64,000 nucleotides of DNA from Lonicera japonica (taxonomy: Eukaryota > Streptophyta > Magnoliopsida > Dipsacales > Caprifoliaceae). The stretch is taken from assembly GCA_021464415.1 (NCBI GenBank), contig JAKCWG010000485.1, positions 1 to 64,000 of the forward strand, read 5' to 3'. This document shows positions 34,458 to 46,195 of this stretch, piece by piece (the first letter of the stretch is position 1; every line of letters begins with the position of its first letter). The notes below the pieces were generated by a model. That model was not told the origin of the DNA. It did not search any database and worked only from the letters and a program-made list of their open reading frames with translations. The position numbers and the translations under genes were made by a program.

Positions 34458-35265
34458 CACTACAAAGAAAATCATCTTTTATGATTGTTAAAAACAGTCA
34501 CAAAAGCACTTTCATGACTTTTTTTAAAACACTTTAAAACTGTCATAAGGTTGAGAGTCACAAAAAAAATTGGTAGTTCCTAAGAAAGGTCACAAATAAG
34601 CTATTATGACTATTTAGAGAAAATGATCACAAATAAGATTTTACAAAAAAAAAAAGAAATATATATATATATATATTGTACACCTAAACAAATGAACATC
34701 ATACGAATTTCTTTATTTTATTTTATTTTTATCAAAAAAGAGATCCCCAAAATTAACATCCACAATGTATTCATAGTCCAACACAAAAAAAATATCTATA
34801 AGAAATAACTTTCCAGAAAATAAAAAGATCCGTATTTTCCCCATTTTATAGAAATTCAATTATCAATGGCACACATGCACCTGCAATTAACAAAGACAAA
34901 ACATCAATATATGAATCAACTAACCCAACTGTAGTACTACTAGACATTCACTGTCTCTCGGCCTATCTTACTAACAACCAATGTTCATAAAACAATGTCT
35001 AAGTCAAAATTGAAGGAAAACAAACTTACTTGTCATAAGGCGTGAATATTAGAACACTTCCAATTCACAGCCTTCAAAGTGTCATGATGTGAAGACACAA
35101 CCTACGTTGTTTATTACAACGAGTACATTAATATTTGATTGAACAAATATTATTGATTCATCAAAGCTCAGAAACTAAGGTTACAAATAAAAATATAAAA
35201 AATAAGGCATCAATATGGGAGAGATTACCTAGCAAATCTTTAGCTCCAAGCTCAATTCATATATT
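34458..35265. other. CACTA left subterminal region
   Basis: Non-coding. Repeated motifs TCACAAA, TCATAAGG and CTATTATGAC occur in both orientations within the first 180 bp (34458-34640) and are the expected transposase-binding repeats. A short (TA)n lies at 34660-34676. The remainder is AT-rich. Confidence 0.6.
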
Positions 35266-35684
35266 CTTGAATGAATTCAATGAATTCATGTTGAAGCTCG
35301 TATATCTCTTGACTTTCATACATTTCTTTCCCAACTAATTGTTTCATCTATAACAAAAAATTTATTAGCAAGACTGCTTGGTATTTTATAACAATGAAAT
35401 TAGAAAAGAAAATGAATCATTAATGGAAAAGAAAATGAATCGTATATTTATAACTGATGCGGACCCTAAGAATTTATAAGATGAATAATTTAGTCATGTA
35501 CAAACATAGTAAAATATTATTTCACTAATATTAAACTACCTCTATATATTCCCAAGTTGGAGATGCCCTTCTTTTTCCATTAACCACCAATGCTCTTAGT
35601 CCACTTAAAGACAATAATTAAGATTCATATTAGTTAAATATATGCATATATGTGTGTAGAAAGATGTGAGAAGACATTACTTAC

Positions 35685-35789
35685 GTGTCCATGTATAGTT
35701 TGAATTCTAAATTTGGCTTTCCATGTAAAGAATCTAGCCAAAACACTTTCATTGAAGTATAATCAATTACAACCAAAATCCAATGATAC
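35685..35789 (-). pseudogene. C48 (Ulp1-like) cysteine protease exon of the CACTA element
   Basis: An exon bounded by a TTTGTAG acceptor (minus strand, AG at 35791-35790) and a GTAAGT donor (GT at 35684-35683). It encodes YHWILVVIDYTSMKVFWLDS, the signature of the catalytic His region and WLDSL core of C48/Ulp1 proteases carried by many plant CACTA elements. The catalytic Asp should follow in this core and the Gln/Cys later. A possible last exon around 35320-35270 reads QEIYELQHEFIEFIQEYMN. Stops between exons are consistent with introns. Whether a complete protease is still encoded is uncertain. Confidence 0.6.
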
Positions 35790-36416
35790 CTACAAACAAC
35801 AATTAATGTTGCCACCAATTCACCATTAGTAATATATGGTAAATATATATACAAGCACAACTCCAAACCAACCAACAAACTTACCCCAAATTGAAAGGCA
35901 TAAAAAATACTTGGTTCAATTTAGCACTTTCCATTTCCTTTGTAATAAACTGGTTCAAAGTCTTCTCCAAATATGCATCACGAGCCGACACGGGATTGAT
36001 GAATCTAACATTTTGGTTGTTTCCTTCAAGTTTCTCGTATAAGCATCTATACAACAAATCAAATAAACGAGAGGTCGGAATAATTTCAACAAAAGAAAAA
36101 TGAGTAGTTAAGGAAAAAGTATTCTTCTCACCTCATATATGCAATAACACAAACAATGTATAACTCTTCCATCTTACAGAAACGCACTAACTCATTCTTC
36201 AAAACATAAGTTGTCTTAAGATTGTCTCCAAAAATATTCATTGGAATCTCAATTGCATCCGTCAACATGATAGTGTCCAGCATATTTGCAAATGCAATAC
36301 TCGCACCTTTTCCTCCACAAGATTGGTTACTTTTCGTCTATTTGTATAAGCAATGAAAATTAAGTCAAGAGATGGAAATTTTACGTGACACATAAATATT
36401 TATTAGGTACAAACAT

Positions 36417-36610
36417 TTAAACGGAAGAATGGATCATTCTTTTGTAAATATATACTAAAAAACTCTTTACCTCCATGTCTAACAATACCGACTCTGTAGG
36501 CCAAGCAACATGTGATCGATGCGCATCTTTAAGAGTTATCATATCAGCATGAAAAATAGGAACAGGGAAATGAGCATCAGGAGAGTAAACCACATCTATA
36601 TTTGCGTAAT
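36417..36610 (-). pseudogene. DUF8039-like segment of the CACTA gene
   Basis: VVYSPDAHFPVPIFHADMI and TLKDAHRSHVAWPTESVLLD resemble the domain, often ending in a VAWP motif, found between the transposase and the C48 protease in CACTA proteins. It is in a different frame from the upstream exon (36859-36603), so there is a frameshift or an undetected intron near 36600. Confidence 0.5.
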
Positions 36611-37520
36611 GATACCATAGAAGCACACATTAGAAACCACAGACTTCTTATCCCTTGCACTAGCAATTTGCATTGTTGTGGCTACCACACTCACTCCACT
36701 ATTTTGGTTGACCCGATCAGCATCACGCTCCTTTGTATGATAACGACAACCATTAACTATGTAGCCATGATACTTTATTACGTCTTTTCGAGGTCCTTGA
36801 GATATCCATTTTAAGATCTCAAAAACTTTATTGTTGGGGATTTGTTGTTCTTTGTCGACCTATAAATATGTAATGTACTTTACCTAAGATTAGTCACATT
36901 TATAAAGATATTTGTAATAACATTTATAAATTAATCATACCCTCTCACGTATCCACCTAATGATGCCCTTATTGTGCTCATCTTGTAACCACTTTTGGTT
37001 TTTAGATTTTCGCGGATGTGCTTTCCTCAAGCTATCCATATGCTCACTATCAAGTTGAAAAATGAAAATGCATAATTAATGACCAAAACTTATCACAATA
37101 TACTAGATAATAATCTCTTTAAATTTGTAAAATATTTTTACCCAATATAAGATTGAACAATGCTAGCATTTTGCAACACATAGCGATGCGCTTGCTCCCC
37201 AGACAAATCGTCTATTTCAACAAATTCACTACCACCTATAGGCCTACCATAAGCGATTCCATTATTAACATCATTGGTTGGCATATTTCTTGCAAAAGGA
37301 ATGCCAACTCCTTCTAATCCACATAAAAACTCCGTGCAAAATTCAACCGCTTCTTCAGTAATATAACATTGGGCAATACAACCTTCTGGACGAGTGGGAT
37401 TTCGTACTTGACTCTTTAACGTTTTCATGTTCCTAGAAAGTGCAAGTGGAAAAGAAATATTAATGATGTATACTTTGTCATAAAATTGAATGATTAAAAT
37501 ATATTATTTATAAACTCACC
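36603..37520 (-). pseudogene. CACTA transposase gene, exons 2-4 (DUF4218 end and DUF4216-like)
   Basis: Three exons can be joined in phase. Intron 1: donor GT at 37519-37518, acceptor AG at 37434-37433, restoring YPFER-NMKTLK. Exon 2 37432-37142 (RNPTRPEGCIAQCYITEEAV). Exon 3 37046-36941 (EHMDSLRKAHPRKSKNQKW, WLQDEHNKGIIRWIRER). Exon 4 36859-36603 (FEILKWISQGPRKDVIKYHG, YIVNGCRYHTKERDADR, NQNSGVSVVATTMQIASARD), stopping at CFYGIITQI. These match the conserved blocks that follow the TNP2 core in plant CACTA proteins. Confidence 0.7.
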
Positions 37521-39772
37521 TTTCAAATGGGTACATCCATCGATGATAAACTGGGCCACATAGTTCGACTTCTCGTACGAGATGCACCATTAAATGCACC
37601 ATGATGTCAAAGAATGATGGCGAAAAGTACTTTTCTAGCAAACACAATGTGATAACAATTTCTTTTTGAATTTCTTTCAGCTTATCCACATCCACTACTT
37701 TCGCACAAAGAGCATTAAAGAAGAAACATACTCTTGTAATAGCATATCTCACATGCTTTGCTAACACTGATCGTATTGCCACAGGAAGTACTTGTTGCAT
37801 TAGTACGTGACAATCATGGGATTTGAGACCAAATATTTTTCAAATCTTGCATCGAGACAAGGTTTGCAAAATTTGAAGAATATCCATCTGGAACTTTAAG
37901 TTGAACTAATGTCTCACATATTTTTTTCTTCTCTTGTCTAGATAATGTATAACACGCTGCTAGTAAGAAAGTGCGATTTCCTTTAATCTGTGGAGCCAAT
38001 TCTTCTCTCAAACCCATGTTGACAAGGTCAAGACGGCTATTAATTCCATCTTTTGTTTTCCCAGGAATGTTAAAGAGGGTCCCTATGATGTTGTCATAAA
38101 CGTTTTTCTCAATGTGCATGAAATCCAAGTTGTGTCGAATGAGCAAATGCTTCCAATACTCGAGCTCAAAAAAGATTGATTTTTTCTTCCAACATTTGGT
38201 GGCATCAATATCATGTCTAGTGGTTTCATTATCATTTGTTTGGCATTCATCGCGCTGCCTCTTTAATTTTTTACTATTTTTTCCCACCTTCTTTCCCCAT
38301 GACACTTGGATCCTTTCAACCTTTCTTAATATTTCCTCACCATTCAATGGTTTAGGAGGCTCTCGAAACTCTTGTTCACCATTAAATGCCTTCTTCTGCC
38401 TTCGAAATACATGATCTTGTGGAAGAAATGCTCTATGTGATGTATATATATTCTTATTAGAATTGTTCAATCTTATTGAAAAAGTTTCCTCACTACAAAC
38501 TGGATAAGCATTGTACCCCTTTATAACACAACCACATAAATTGCCATAGGCAGGTAAGTCATTTATAGTCCATAAAAGTGATGCCTTTAATATGAAATAT
38601 TCACGTCGATAGGCATCATAAACTTGGACACCATCATCCCACAAGGTTTTCATATATTCAATTAATGGTGCCAGGTAAACATCAATGTCATTGCCAGGTT
38701 GCTGTGGACCAGTTATTAACATCGTTAACATCAAAAATTTTCTCTTCATGCTTAATGATGGTGGAAGGTTGTAGGTGATCAAAGTGATTGGCCAACAACT
38801 ATATCTACTTCTTAGAGAACTATGCGGGTTAATTCCGTCAGCTGAAAGTGATAACCTAAGGTTTCTTGCTTCATTTCCAAACTCTGGCCATTTATCATCT
38901 ATTAACTTCCATGCTTGGGAATCTGCTGGGTGGCGCATTTTATCATCTACCTCTCTTTCATTTGCATGCCATGTCAAATATTTTGCTGTTTCTTCCGATT
39001 GAAACCACCTTTTAAACTTAGGAATGGGCGGGAAGTACCACAACACCTTTGCAGGAACACCTACCTTTTGCTCAGTTGTATTCTTCTTTACCTTATATCT
39101 AGAAGTTCCACAAGTAGGACATGAATTTTTATCTTTGTACTCTTTCCTATAAAGTATACAGTCTTTTGGGCATGCATGTATTTTCTCATATCCCAATCCG
39201 AGCATAGACAACGTCTTCATTGCCTTCTGCATAGATAAAGGCAATTCATTATCCCCCGGGAGCATCTCTGCAAACAATACCAGCATCTTTGTAAAACTTG
39301 TATCCGTCCACCCACATTTTGCTTTCAAGTTAAAAAGGTTCACCAATGCAGATAATTTTGTAAATTTCTTACAACCTTTATACAAAGGTTTATGAGCATC
39401 TTCAAGCAATTTTTTAAACATGTCAGGATTTCCCATAAAATTCTCGTGTGCTGCATGAACCATCTCTACTGTTTCCTCTAGATCTTTTGCATTCTCCATT
39501 CCATAATCTTGATTAAAATGATCATATGAGTCAAAATTTGGCGCCTCTTCCCCATGCCATATCCAAGTACGGTAACTTTGGTCAATACCATTCATATATA
39601 GATGAGCCTTGATATCTCTTGGACACCATTTAAGGGAATTCCCACAAACAGAGCAAGGACATCGTATATAGTCGCCATCTTTTGAATTTTGTGAAGCAAA
39701 TTCGAGAAAATTCTTAACCCCTTCTTGGTATTCGAACGATAACCTATTCGTGGACATCCAGGATTTATCCAT
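37521..39772 (-). pseudogene. TNP2-type CACTA transposase, first exon (one frameshift)
   Basis: The ATG at 39772 starts MDKSWMSTNRLSFEYQEGV, the usual N-terminus of plant TNP2 proteins (transposase-associated domain, with CPCSVCGNS and WIWHGE). The Transposase_21 core follows: YKGCKKFTKLSALVNLFNLK, LPGDNELPLSMQKAMKTL, HACPKDCILYRKEY, CPTCGTSRY, ADGINPHSSL and HLLIRHNLDFMHIEKNVYDN. The 653-codon frame ends at 37814, where one extra A in a run near 37841-37846 shifts the frame; the other frame continues GLKSHDCHVLMQQVLPVAIR into the DUF4218 part down to 37521. It would bind the subterminal repeats and excise CACTA elements. The frameshift probably inactivates it. Confidence 0.85.
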
Positions 39773-39802
39773 CCCAATAGTATTTATGATCTCATAGCTC
39801 AC

Positions 39803-40323
39803 CTATTAAGACTAGAAATTTATATTAGGCAATGCAAGTATATATAAAACTACAAACGCATTGAGTACGTGGTATAAGAAAATATGGAAGGTACAAACTA
39901 TTCCTTCCTTCGCAGTCAATTGAATGTGAGTGATAGACCCCTCTTATCAAATTAGAATGTCCTCGTTATAAAAAAAAATAAAAATTAGAATGTCCAACAG
40001 AAAAATGAAAAATATATATATGCCAAAGGCAAACTATTTAGTTTTACAATTCTTGTCATAAAATTAATATTAGTTGGAACTAATTTAATCAAGTTTAACA
40101 AAAGTTATGGGGACTCTATTGGTGGCAAAAGTGAGACTTAAAGGAAGTGGGTTATATAAGTATGTATATCTACTATATCTTATGTTTTTATTACTATTAC
40201 AAAGAAACCATATTACTGGATATGTGAAATAGTATTTATTTTGTTGCTACTCTCATTAGTATAAATTGAAAATAAACGCAATCAATACAAACTTAAAAAA
40301 AAAATGAAGCTCCACAAACTTAT
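39803..40323. other. CACTA upstream region left of the retrotransposon insertion
   Basis: Non-coding AT-rich DNA just before the transposase start. The element's original leader or promoter continues on the far side of the insertion (49205-50314), so the retrotransposon splits it. Confidence 0.6.
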
Positions 40324-41980
40324 TGATAAACGCATAATATTGTCATGTCTAAGCTCCTTCCCGGAGTCGCTTGACGCGTTTGTTGCTTTAATTCTGCCTA
40401 ATTATCCACTTATCTCGAGATTAATACCTTAGCGAGTGTTGTATCTAACGTGGCCCAAGTTGGTGTATATTTTGTAGTATTCCATGTTTTCGTAGGTTTG
40501 GGATACAATGGCAGGGCATGTGGTGATCAAGAGCAAGCCTAGTAGCTTGCAAATGTGCTGAGTGACAAGTTCTAGACTCATGATCGATCATGGGCAAAGC
40601 CATGATCGATCATGGCTTACAAAATTTCTGGCAGAACACTTTCATGATCGATCATGGGCAAAGCCATGATCGATCATGGCCTCCAACTTACTCTTTTCAC
40701 ACCCAAAATGGGCTATTTTGTGGTTCAAGCTTTTTTAGATATTTGTTTAGATATTTTGCCCATTTTTATATATATAATAGAATTCTTAGCTTCTAAGGGG
40801 ATTATCTAGTTTTAAAAACACTTGCAAGTTGGAGAGAGAAGGGAGAGCTCTTGTTCTTTGTTCTTCATTTTTCCTTGTAAGTATTTTAATTTGTAAGAAT
40901 GATTTCTTCATCTATAATATTTGTTCTTACATCTATTTTGGAGTAGTCTATTACTAAGGTTACGGAGGTTGATTATGATATGATTTTTGGTGATTAATGG
41001 CTCAATCCATATTTAAAGTTTGATAAATATTTGTGAATCTTCTTCTTCTTCATCATATCTTCCATTATGACAAGCTTTCTAGGTATTTTCATATTAAGTT
41101 AAGACTTTATATGCCTTGTATATTTAGTTCTTGGTTGTTAATGAGCATACAACATATTCATATGGTTCTAAAAAGCTTGTAGTCCCTTTCCCCCATCCAT
41201 GGAGTTTTTCCCTCTTCATAGAAATTATGAATAGTTCTTAAAACTCCATAGATGGATTTTAAATTTGTTTAGCTTATCTTTGATTCATTTATTGATATAT
41301 TGAGTGCTTCTTACACTTTATGTGATACTTAGACTCTTTATTTTCTACCATATGTGATAAATGATGAGTTGACTAATTTATCCCATAAACTTTATTCCGT
41401 TTCATTGTTAGGATTCACTTTATAATTTTCATTCTTTAAATCATGAGATTACTACACTTGCTTTATGTTAAATCTTTTAATGATGAGTTTGTCATATCTA
41501 TCTCGGATTAGCTTTATCGGGAATTGGTTGCCTTGCTTCACACCCGTAGCTAAGAGGTAGGAATGATAACCCCGTCTTTGGTGGAATGTCGTTTGTCTCT
41601 TTCTCGATATGGCTTCAACTCGGGAATGAGTCGCCTAGCGTCGCACCCTTTGCTATTGAAAGATACACCAACATTCCCCATATTTCGAGAAATCTTGTGT
41701 TGTAATCTTTGTATGAGCTAGTGGTCACCGTCTCTTAAATCGTTTTCCCCCACCTCCACCTACCTTAGTGCTTTCTTATTAATTTTCGCAACCGTTTTAC
41801 ATTTACGTTGTTTCACAACAAATCCAACTCACACAAAATCTGAAAACCACTTAATCCGTAATCCATTCCATTCCTTTTCACTTATCCCTGTGGTTCGACA
41901 CTCGGACTTCCGAGACTATATTACAACTTGACGTGCCTGCACTTGGGCTATATAGAAGCGCGTTATTTTAAGTTGCGTCA
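40324..41980 (+). repeat. 5' LTR of the Athila-type element
   Basis: It begins TGATAAACGCATAATATTG and ends TTTTAAGTTGCGTCA. A TATATATATAATAG stretch at 40767-40780 may be the TATA box. It contains four CATGATCGATCATG palindromes. It is the same length as the 3' LTR. Confidence 0.93.
40579..40678. repeat. Paired 14-bp palindromes in the 5' LTR
   Basis: CATGATCGATCATG at 40579, 40601, 40643 and 40665: two pairs, each with a 22-bp spacing, 42 bp between pairs. They lie about 90 bp upstream of the putative TATA box. All four are perfect. Confidence 0.95.
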
Positions 41981-41986
41981 AGTTTT

Positions 41987-42004
41987 TGGCGCCGTTGCCG
42001 GGGA
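41987..42004 (+). promoter_or_regulatory. Primer binding site of the Athila-type element
   Basis: TGGCGCCGTTGCCGGGGA, 6 nt after the LTR, is the string commonly found at this position in plant Athila/Tat elements; from memory it is complementary to the 3' end of a plant tRNA-Asp. Confidence 0.75.
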
Positions 42005-42147
42005 CTAAGGCAAAAGGCGGATCTCGGGTTTTGAATAAAACCATTCTCTGTGAGTATCTCTCCATTTTATTAATTTATTTTTTCTCCCTTATTTTTGTTT
42101 GATTTTGTAGAGTTCCCGAGGAGAAATTCTAATCGTTACCCAAGCCC

Positions 42148-43080
42148 ATGCAAGGGCGATTGTTCATGGATATTCGAATTAGCCCTCCCACATCTCCAAG
42201 AATGGAAAACCAAGGTAGAGCCGCGGATCACGAGAGCGATAATGAAGGGGAAGGTGCCAACAATGTTCCTCATGTTAGGACCATGAGAGACTACCTTCAA
42301 CCGCCTCGGGCAACTTCGAATTCGTGCATTGTGCTTCCCGCTGGCCAAGCCGGAGCATTCTCTTTCAAACCGGGTATGCTTCAACATATCCCTTCTTTTC
42401 ATGGTATGGAGTCGGAAAACCCATACTTGCACTTGAAAGACTTTGAAGAAGTCTGCTCCACATTCCGTGAGGCAAATATTAATGAGGATGTCATGCGTTT
42501 AAAGCTCTTTCCTTTCTCCCTAAAAGATAAAGGAAAAATTTGGCTAAATGCTCAAAGACCACAATCAATTCGGTCTTGGCAAGAGCTTCAAGCGAAATTT
42601 CTAAAAGAATTCTTTCCCGTTCATAGAACCAATGCTTTAAGAAGGGCGATATCTAATTTTTCGCCAAAAAAAATGAAACTTTTTATAAGTGTTGGGAAAG
42701 ATACAAGGAACTTCTAAATGCATGCCCTCACTATGGTCACGAAACGTGGAGCCTTGTTAGTTTTTTCTATGAATCTCTCACCCCTGATATGCGTACGTTT
42801 GTTGAGACCATGTGTAATGGTCAATTCTTGAGTAAGAATCCCGATGAGGCTTTATTGTATTTTGATGAATTAGCAGAAGGTGCTCAAAATTGGAACACCT
42901 ATTCCGAGGAACCCAAAGCAAAAACTCAAGGAAGGGGTGGGTTGTACCAAGTGTTTAATGAGGATGACATGGGTGCGAGGTTATTCCAATTGTCTAAGAA
43001 AGTAGAGGCAATGGAAACAAGTAAGTTTAAGGAGGTCAACGTAGTATACTCGAGCCAGTTGTGTGTCATTTGTGAAAATT
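42148..43080 (+). pseudogene. Gag of the Athila-type element (frameshifted, C-terminus replaced)
   Basis: ATG at 42148. Capsid-type motifs: FKPGMLQHIPSFHGMESENP, LKDFEEVCSTFREANI, LKLFPFSLKDKGKIWLNAQR, SWQELQAKFLKEFFPVHRT. A missing T in a run near 42657-42661 shifts the frame; reading resumes as FYKCWERYKELLNACPHYGH and continues to about 43080 (NPDEALLYFDELAEGAQNW, GARLFQLSKKVEAM). A CVIC sequence begins what may be a zinc-finger-like motif just before the frame enters palindromic sequence of the inverted block, so the normal C-terminus is gone. Confidence 0.8.
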
Positions 43081-43084
43081 TCAC

Positions 43085-43184
43085 CATGATCGATCATGGC
43101 TTTGCCCATGATCGATCATGGAAGTGCACTGCCTCCTCAATTTGATCCCATGATTGATCATGGGTATAACCATGATCGATCATG
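43085..43184. repeat. Paired palindromes inside the retrotransposon body
   Basis: CATGATCGATCATG at 43085, 43107 and 43171, plus one variant (CATGATTGATCATG) at 43149: again two pairs 22 bp apart. The spacer GGCTTTGCC is the reverse complement of the LTR spacer GGCAAAGCC, so this segment lies in the opposite orientation to the LTR copies. Confidence 0.95.
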
Positions 43185-43335
43185 CCTTCAACAAAAATTC
43201 TCCCATGAGATTTCTTCACTTGAAACACCTTTCCACTCTCCCCAACTTGGTCCAGCTCGATCCAATCTCGCCCGAAAATTCCTGAAACTCAAAAATACTA
43301 CAAAAAACATTATTTACAGAATCGACCTATGCTTG

Positions 43336-44934
43336 TTAGGCATAAGTCGGGTCTTCGAGAGGGGCGGACTCCTCTCGAATTGGGAATTCCAAAAATGGCT
43401 TTAAACGTTGACCATTAACTTTGAAAACATAGCCGGTTTTGGGATCCTCAACTTGCACAGCCCCAAAAGGAAATACATGACGGACAATGTACGGGCCGGT
43501 CCAACGAGACTTCAATTTCCCGGGGAAGAGATGCAGACGAGTATCATAAATAAGAACTTTGTGCCCAAGTTTGAATTCTTTCCTTAAAATAGATTTATCA
43601 TGAAAAATTTTGGCACGTTCCTTGCTTATCTTCGCATTATCATATGCATCTCTTCTCAATTCCTCGATTTCATCAATTTGCAACTTACGGTCAAGCCCGG
43701 CTTTTTCGAAATCACAGTTAACCATCTTAGTTGCCCAGTATGATTTGTGTTCCAACTCTATTGGCAAATGACATGGTTTTCCATATACAATGCGATAGGG
43801 AGACATATCTAGAGTTGTTTTGTACGCAGTACGGTAAGCCCAAAGTGCATCAGTCAGTCTTAACGACCAATCCTTGCGGTTCGGGTTTACCGTTTTCTCT
43901 AGAATCTGTTTGATCTCCCTATTTGCCAGCTCGGCTTGACCGTTAGTCTGAGGGTGATAAGCGAGCGACACTTTGTGATTTACACCATACTTTTGCATTA
44001 ATGATTGAAATGGTCTGTTGCAAAAGTGAGTACCACCATCGCTTATTATTGCCTTGGGCGTGCCAAAACGTGCAAGAATGTGTTCTTTCAGAAATCGGAT
44101 CACCACTTTGTGATCGTTTTTCTTACACGCTTGGGCTTCCACCCATTTCGAAACATAATCTACGGCAACTAAAATATAAAGATTACCGTAGGAGGATGGG
44201 AATGGTCCCATAAAATCGATGCCCCAGCAATCGAAGATTTCAATCATCAGGATTGGATTGAGTGGCATCATATTCCTCTTGGAGATCCCCCCAAGCATTT
44301 GGCATCTTTGACATGGCTTGCAAAAGCGTTGTGCGTCCTTAAAAAGCGACGGCCAATACAATCCACTTTGCAGAATCTTCGCGGTGGTCTTCTTTGCCGA
44401 GAAGTGTCCTCCGCAAGCCTCAGAATGACAGAAAGATAGAGCTCTCTCCACTTCTTCCTCTGGGATGCACCGTCTGATAATCTGATCCGCACAATACTTA
44501 AACAGGTACGGTTCATCCCAATAGAATCGACCCACTTCACTCAAAAACCTTTTTCTATCTTGTGCGCCCCATGACTTTGGTATCTTGTCAGTTACAAGAT
44601 AATTTACAATGTTTGCATACCAGGGGAGCGTCGAGATTGCCAATAATTGTTCGTCTGGAAACGAATCTTGGATCGGGCTTTCTTCAATGTTGTTCGTAAA
44701 AGTGAGTCGAGACAGATGATCGGCCACCACGTTCTCGACTCTCTTTTTGTCCTTGATGCTTAAATGGAATTCTTGCAATAAGAGTATCCACCTCAAAAGC
44801 CGCGGCTTGGCATCTTTCTTTGTGAATAGATACTTCAATGCCGCGTGATCCGTGAAAATTACAATTGGCGATCCTATCAAATAGGATCGGAACTTGTCTA
44901 GGGCGAAGACAATTGCTAGAAACTCTTTCTCTCT
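43336..44934 (-). pseudogene. RNase H (partial) - integrase, inverted relative to the host element
   Basis: An unbroken 532-residue frame on the minus strand. It begins abruptly in RNase H ([49 protein letters not shown]). Integrase follows: zinc-binding HHCC region ([27 protein letters not shown]), catalytic core with D ([13 protein letters not shown]), D ([14 protein letters not shown]) and E ([12 protein letters not shown]), and a C-terminal region with [20 protein letters not shown] and RWTGPY. It is closest in style to Athila/Tat Ty3 pol. There is no start codon and the RT is missing. The left junction with the forward ORF leader is near 44937, within a GAGAGAGA-like stretch. It is not expressed as pol from the element's own promoter because it lies antisense. 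Confidence 0.85.
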
Positions 44935-45016
44935 CTAAAACCCCAAACCCCCAATTTCGAGCCCTACTCCCCAAAATTTTGAAATTTCTCTCTATTTCTC
45001 CCCTCTCCACACATCA

Positions 45017-46195
45017 ATGGCTGCCATTACTCCAGTTAACAAGCCAGAAGAGCTTCAAGCCGCGAGGGGTGGGTACCGCGGGTTCCGTAGCCGTCAGGAG
45101 TACGATTGGTGGAATTACGCTTTCAGGAACCGGGCTGTGATGATCGAGAGGCCTGTGATTATTGGTGCCTTGGACGATTTCCCTCAAATGGGAACATTCG
45201 AAAGACACGAGGGGTGGGTGCAATATTTGCGACAACCAGGTAATCAATGTAATCTCACTCTATGTCGTGAATTTGTAGCAAGTTTGGTGCGTGTGCCCAA
45301 TGCTGCTTATGCCTATGTTGCCCACGTACGTGGGAGAACTGTACATTTCAACCTCGAGGTTGTTAGTAGAGTCACGGGGATTCCGGCATTGCCGGATGGC
45401 AGCTATGACCTCCCTCATTCAGCCTGTATTGTATACCCCACTGATGACGACTTGGCTACGTTCTTAGCCGGTCGTCCAATGACTTGGATTGGCACACAAT
45501 TCGATAGGAACAATTTAGCACCACAATTCAGGACCCTGTGGCTTGTTGTAGCCAATGCGTTAGATCCCACCTCGCACATTCAACATTTGTACACCTATCA
45601 TGCCTATGTTTTATATGTCATTGCTCGAAATAGGCCGTGTTGCTTGGTACGCTACATAATGCGTAAAATCATGAAAGTCTATGACACGGTAGCTCACAAT
45701 GAAACGATAAAATTTGGTGTGCTTCTGACCCGCATTTGTTTGGAAGCGGGTGTCCAAGAAAGGGACACCGATGTCAGAAAAATTCAGCGTGCCCCGATAA
45801 ACAGGTCCACCCAGGCTAGAGCCGCCGGGCAACTAAGAAACAGGCCAAGTTCCTCGGCCGCACCTCCACCAGTCGAGTCCGAAGAAGAAGCACCAGAAGA
45901 AGCGGGAACGAACGTCCCGGGTCCTTCAAGAAGAAGAAGAAGAGCAAGTACGGGACCTGTGGACGATAATATGACATTTTTGAGAGAGCAATTTGAGCAA
46001 ATGAATGCCACGATGCACGCTGGGTTTGATGCTCTTAATTCGAGGGTGGATGATATGCTGGTCCGCCAAGATCATATGGAGGCGGAGATTGCTTCTAGGG
46101 TGGAAGTTCATATGGCGGCTCAACAGGATTTTATACGCCGCCAATTTGAGGAGTTCTATGGTCGTTTTCCTCCACCCCCACCTCCCGACATGTGA
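45017..46195 (+). CDS. Athila-associated 'putative plant transposon protein' ORF (392 aa)
   Basis: Intact from ATG at 45017. Residues about 25-230 resemble the plant-transposon-protein domain found in Athila-type elements (YDWWNYAFRNRAVMIERPVI, FERHEGWVQYLRQPG, LTLCREFVASLVRVP, VRGRTVHFNLEVVSRVTGIP, PTSHIQHLYTYHAYVLYVIA). Residues about 270-310 are Pro/Ser/Glu-rich with a basic RRRRR patch. The C-terminus is a predicted coiled coil (FLREQFEQMNATMHAGFDAL) ending in a proline run. Function unknown. Its leader (44938-45016) is CT-rich like a plant 5' UTR. It is the only undamaged frame in element orientation. Confidence 0.75.
   Translation: MAAITPVNKPEELQAARGGYRGFRSRQEYDWWNYAFRNRAVMIERPVIIGALDDFPQMGTFERHEGWVQYLRQPGNQCNLTLCREFVASLVRVPNAAYAYVAHVRGRTVHFNLEVVSRVTGIPALPDGSYDLPHSACIVYPTDDDLATFLAGRPMTWIGTQFDRNNLAPQFRTLWLVVANALDPTSHIQHLYTYHAYVLYVIARNRPCCLVRYIMRKIMKVYDTVAHNETIKFGVLLTRICLEAGVQERDTDVRKIQRAPINRSTQARAAGQLRNRPSSSAAPPPVESEEEAPEEAGTNVPGPSRRRRRASTGPVDDNMTFLREQFEQMNATMHAGFDALNSRVDDMLVRQDHMEAEIASRVEVHMAAQQDFIRRQFEEFYGRFPPPPPPDM

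Noticed and set aside
40590..40796. Identical small frames in both LTRs (MGKAMIDHG...; also 47814-48020)
   Set aside because: They exist because the palindromes are open in this frame (MIDHG / HDRSW). No start context, and diverged in the solo LTR.
40579..43184. Regularly spaced palindromes as a CRISPR-like array
   Set aside because: Only four sites per cluster, short spacers of 7-28 bp that are themselves duplicated with the LTR, and a plant nuclear context.
42148..44880. One continuous gag-pol on the plus strand
   Set aside because: Integrase is clearly on the minus strand and protease/RT motifs are absent on either strand between gag and integrase.
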